64,000 nucleotides of DNA from Lachnospiraceae bacterium (GTDB taxonomy: Bacteria > Bacillota > Clostridia > Lachnospirales > Lachnospiraceae). Location of the stretch: positions 44,492 to 108,491 of the forward strand of contig JAGAYR010000022.1 in the NCBI GenBank assembly GCA_017940415.1. Direction: 5' to 3'. Positions within the stretch are counted from its first letter, which is position 1. The number at the start of each line of letters is the position of its first letter. Below the pieces are notes generated by a model that was not told the DNA's origin, did not search any database, and saw nothing but the letters and a program-made list of their open reading frames with translations. Below, piece by piece: positions 60,207-64,000 of this stretch. Made by a program: the position numbers and the translations under genes.

Positions 60207-60800
60207 TTAATTTTCCATAAAACCAGTTTCAATCACTTCAACTCCCACGAGATCAGGCCAGATTTCATACCAATCGATTTCTTCTTCCTCTGCCTTCTTT
60301 TGCATAACATCCGGAATTTCCAGATATTTGATATTCTCAAAGGTTGTATATGTCTTGGGATCATGCCACATTTCCATAGCATAGCCATCATATCTTATCT
60401 TCAAATAGCCTAAATAATCCAGAGTTTCACCACCCGCTCCATCGTAGCAATCATAGTTACTAAGAACGAATAATTCATCAAAATAACCATTACTGGATTC
60501 TTCTACTACAGAAAAAATAATATTTTCATCTCCTGTTATTTCAACATTCAAAACAGCACTAACAAATGTCTCCATAATACTCAAATCATTTTTTCTTATA
60601 ACGTATCCGTAACGCACCCATTCATCGTTGTACGTTTCTTTTCCCGAATACCAATAATCATCACCGATCAAATCAAGCATCGTTTGAGAAATATTATCAT
60701 CCGCATTAGCATGACCATGAGTAATATCTACTGCACCTCCGGCACACCCAGAAACAAACAATGTAATAATAATTAAGAATAATCCTATTTTTCGTCTCAT
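60207..60800 (-). CDS. Lipoprotein, paralogue of the downstream gene
   Basis: 197 residues. Signal peptide with lipobox (FVSGCAGGAV). The C-terminus has MQKKAEEEEIDWYEIWPDLV, shared with the protein at 59586. Its ATG overlaps the stop of the upstream peptidase-like gene by 4 nt (ATGA), so the two are co-translated, which is usual for toxin-immunity or enzyme-inhibitor pairs; this is an inference. Confidence 0.78.
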   Translation of the reverse strand: MRRKIGLFLIIITLFVSGCAGGAVDITHGHANADDNISQTMLDLIGDDYWYSGKETYNDEWVRYGYVIRKNDLSIMETFVSAVLNVEITGDENIIFSVVEESSNGYFDELFVLSNYDCYDGAGGETLDYLGYLKIRYDGYAMEMWHDPKTYTTFENIKYLEIPDVMQKKAEEEEIDWYEIWPDLVGVEVIETGFMEN

Positions 60801-63800
60801 GTTCTTATCTCCAAAATATTAGTTGTTATATCCAAATGAGCTGCATAAAAATCATAATTTATATAAAAAATTTCCCCATTACTTACAACTATAAGTAAAT
60901 ATCTATATGTATCACACGTATCATTTAAATACTTTACATAACCTATTATGTTCATATAATGAGATTTTATCGGAATTGTACTTCTATTATCATTTTTTGC
61001 ATCCTCTACATTTTTATACAAACATATACCGTCCTCATATTTATCTTTAAAAGTATGATATGAGAATACAATAGGTCTGTTTTCTGAAATCATTCTTTCA
61101 ATACTGTTTAAAACAATTTCTTTATCCGCAGACGCCCTCCACTCCGCAGTAGGATTTAGAAAACCATTATATTTCAGGAACGCTTCCATACCCGATTCTA
61201 AATCTGTTGGTTTTACCCCAATGACATAATTAACATAATAATCATTTAATATAAATACATTATCCCGATTATATTCCGCAGCAGACATATAATCGCTTTG
61301 ACTGATTAGAAAAGCATTATTTGAAAAAAGATTAGGTTGGTTAGGAATAGAATATCCGTTTTCTTGGCATAAATACAATTCCAAATCCGTAGCAGCAATA
61401 ACACCACATCCGAATCCACACATTCGATAATTCTTGTTTGTAACATAATCCGGAAAGCGCTCAAAAAAGCCATCAAAAATGCCATCATATTCCTTGCCCG
61501 TTCCAGGCCACCAATGTTGATCTCCTCCTGCAATAACAGAATTATTATTATGATATTGCAAATTCGTATTTTCTACATTTAGAAAATGTGGGCTGATATA
61601 ACCATTTAGGAATACAAACACTTCATTTCGCTTTAAAGGAAAAGAGTCTTTATCATCTTCTATACCGTCATCATCTGAATCTTTTTTGTTAGGATTACTA
61701 CTGTATATAACAAATCTACAGTTTTTAGTAATGCCAAATCCTATATACATATTGAGGTCATAAACCACTCCAAGTTCTTCATAATCAGTAAGACCGTACC
61801 ATCACTGTCTTTATCATCCGGATTAGTGGTAATTAAGGTTCCCACTATTGTTCTAACACCATCCGTCTCGTATTTATCAAGTAGTCCATCCTTGTCTCTA
61901 TCACTGCCATAAGCATTAATTCCATTTATAACATAGACAAGTGAATTAACTAGCAGCACAGGATCATGGGTTATCTCTCCACAGTAATGATTACCGTTAG
62001 TTTTATCCGAAAGATTTTTAAGCAATGAGTCTTCTTCATCATTTCGGATATCGATCGTGTAAATCTTAATTCCTCTTTCAGCACATGCCTGAAGTATTTC
62101 CTCTGCTGCTCCGGAACTTTGATTAGATATATAGAATATCACCAATCCTTCTGCTGAATAGTATTCAGGATATGTATCATATCCATAAACTATACTGCTG
62201 AGAATACTAGTCAGATTAGGCCTTCTATAGGTAGGTGACCACAAGTGATCCGCTTCATCTCCCGGAGTGATCGTATAGCCATCAGATGTAAAATATTCCC
62301 TTGTAGCATTGTCAAACATCCCGGTCAGATCCCAGGTCTTTCCAAGGCCGTTCTGCATCAAAACTCTGCCTTCTTTAGACAGTTTAAATCTATGAGAATA
62401 TTCAGATAGAGTATTCTTGATTTCTTCTACAAGTTCGGTATCCTCAGTGTTTTGGAAAGATGACATATCTTCGATAACAATATATCTCGTTGGATGATAT
62501 GTAGGCTCTGTCTGTTCCTCCTCAGGATAATCTATATCCTCGTTCCAGGTATTAAACCATAACAATCTGTCTACCAGATTATATTCCGAAAAATGTGTAG
62601 TAGTATAGGACACTGTATTATTCTCGGGATCTACCACGCAATCCTGATCCAGGATCTGGTACCAATTATTCTCCTCGTCATACCACATAAGGGAAAGATT
62701 TTCTTCAGAGGTATCGCCAAGGGCACTTTCATCATACGAGAAGGAAATCGTTGCAGTTTCAAACGGAACATCACAGGTAATCTCTATCGGAGCCCCGATC
62801 AGTCCGACAACATCTCTGGACTGAGCATCGAACTCATAAACATTTGTGATCTCGATTTCTTTATCTATATTTCCGCTTACATTCAACGATACGGATACAC
62901 TTGTAAGACCATGTGTATCTTCAAAGGCAAAATCATTTTCTGTTGTCTGGTACACCTTTTCCGCTGAATCAAGGATTCCATTCAGATCTGTATCGGTCAT
63001 GGTAGGGCTGAATCCGAGAAGGACATCATCGCCGTCACAAAGTCCATCACCATCGGAATCATAGTTGAGAGGATCACATACATACACATGAATCTCATCG
63101 TAATCATTCAGATCATCTCTGTCTGTATCGGGATTACCTGGATCCGTACCCCCGGTGAGTTCATCCAGATTTCCAAGACCGTCTTCATCAATATCTTCAT
63201 TGGGGTCAAGAACTCCGTCTCCGTCGGTATCTTTTACCGTAGGATCTGTTAATGTCAGGTATACTTCCTGATAATCAGACAGTCCATCGCTATCCGTGTC
63301 GACAAGTTCAGGATCCGATCCTATAGCTTCCTCAAATGTATCCGTCAGTCCATCGCCATCTGTATCCGCGCCGTCATCCGGAGTATCTCCTCCATCGTCC
63401 CCATGGTCATCGCTTCCGCCTTCAATAGCTGTAGGATCATATCCGGATGTAACCTTTACAGATTCAGGGAATCCTGGAAAATCACCGTTTCCGGTATATC
63501 CGAAACCGGCAGTCCCATTTGAATAAACATCCTTGTTCCATCCTGCGTTTGTCAGAACCATATATGAAGAGCTTGTCTCATAGACGCTCGCATTCCACAT
63601 ATTTGAGATATCAACATTATATTTGAGATACATATACCAGTCACTTATAGTCTCGTTACCGGTATTTTGAATAACAACACTCACATTGTATCCGGAGTTC
63701 CAAACTGTATCTAATGTAAAAGTCACAGTATAACCATCCGCGACATAAACCTTCTCTTTTTCATCACCCGCCATATCCTGCGCCGCATACGAATCTATCG

Positions 63801-63879
63801 GAGCAGACGCGATAAGCATTGAACATACAACCAGAAAAGCAACAAATTGCCTAAAATACTTAAATAAATGTTTCCTCAT
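60797..63879 (-). pseudogene. Secreted CBM2 / TSP3-repeat / vWA / cysteine-peptidase-like protein, one frameshift
   Basis: Two frames join into one protein of about 1027 residues if one base is added at about 61796-61797. Frame one reads KDSDG then TVLLIMK; the other frame resumes with GLTDYEELGVVYDLNMY, so KDSDGDGLTDYEEL is expected and one G is missing. Total length 3083 is 3n+2, as predicted. From ATG 63879 (GGGAG before it): signal peptide (1-33), CBM2-like domain (about 40-150; VSVVIQNTGNETISDWYMYL), TSP3 calcium repeats (about 160-320), a beta region, a vWA-like domain (about 475-670), further TSP3 units, and a C39/papain-like region with MCGFGCGVIAATDLELYL and a possible His in SHYMNIIGY. 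It would be exported and perhaps calcium- and glycan-binding. Confidence 0.78.
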
Positions 63880-64000
63880 ACATAAACTCCCAAAACTATA
63901 ACAGCACCCCAAAAAGGCCACTGAACAAATAGTGACTTAATACTGCTGATTTGTTATTCAGTTCAAGCTGATGAGAAAAATTTGGGAATATAAAACTCAA
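63880..64000. other. Upstream region of the secreted protein, no gene seen
   Basis: The last 121 nt hold the ribosome site GGGAG and an AT-rich leader, but I see no confident promoter, operator or RNA; the region continues past the window. Confidence 0.5.

Noticed and set aside
1-64000. CRISPR arrays, prophage or insertion sequence transposases
   Set aside because: No spaced direct repeats, cas genes, integrases or transposase motifs were seen; only small REP-like palindromes.

Overview
The window looks like chromosomal DNA of an anaerobic, motile, low-to-mid-GC Firmicute, most likely a rumen/gut Lachnospiraceae of the Butyrivibrio/Pseudobutyrivibrio type. That placement is inferred from a monomeric [FeFe]-hydrogenase, many GGDEF/EAL/HD-GYP proteins, a chemoreceptor, teichoic-acid-type enzymes, the rho-rpmE-DUF1385-prmC-prfA order, and an infC-rpmI-rplT operon behind an L20-type leader. 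No species can be named from the sequence alone.

Layout. 1-741: end of a diacylglycerol-kinase-family gene. 774-9136 (minus): a six-gene operon that makes 2-aminoethylphosphonate (PEP mutase with an N-terminal cytidylyltransferase-like domain, transaminase, nucleotidyltransferase, phosphonopyruvate decarboxylase). It ends with a TagB/TagF-like polymer transferase and a striking YidC-sulfatase fusion, probably for phosphonate decoration of a surface polymer. 9378-10091: a divergent PAP2 phosphatase. 10132-15412 (minus): a MoxR/DUF58/BatA/BatB-type operon with a palindromic operator at its promoter. 15578-17487: a GntR-regulated ABC transporter. 17672-19420: two flavodoxin-like reductases and a TetR regulator. 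19578-22612: an unusual trio of a zinc-ribbon protein with a kinase-like loop, a vWA protein and a divergent adenylosuccinate synthetase paralogue. 22714-28259: a lipoprotein, a frameshifted glycosyltransferase, a 5'-nucleotidase, a DUF1653 protein and a diguanylate cyclase.

28383-41205: chemoreceptor, MATE exporter, M29 aminopeptidase, tRNA-Pro, LRR membrane protein, DUF3089 protein, GGDEF-EAL protein, BI-1 protein and another diguanylate cyclase. 41305-49161 (minus): a signalling operon (MBL hydrolase, GAF-HD-GYP, FecR-domain protein, CHASE2-adenylate cyclase) followed by the hydrogenase and tRNA-Gly. 49319-58061: housekeeping genes pepD, rplT, rpmI, infC, a CarD-family gene, prfA, prmC, a DUF1385 gene, rpmE and rho.

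58282-64000 is more AT-rich and accessory. It holds a Cys-rich MarR regulator with a PAT/ArsN-like acetyltransferase, and a secreted CBM2/TSP3/vWA/cysteine-peptidase-like protein broken by one frameshift and followed by two paralogous lipoproteins.

Throughout, small REP-like palindromes sharing a GGGGACG core sit between genes (15511, 17578, 22651, 39298, and a fragment near 27088). Two genes each need exactly one extra base to become full length, so either recent mutation or assembly error should be kept in mind.
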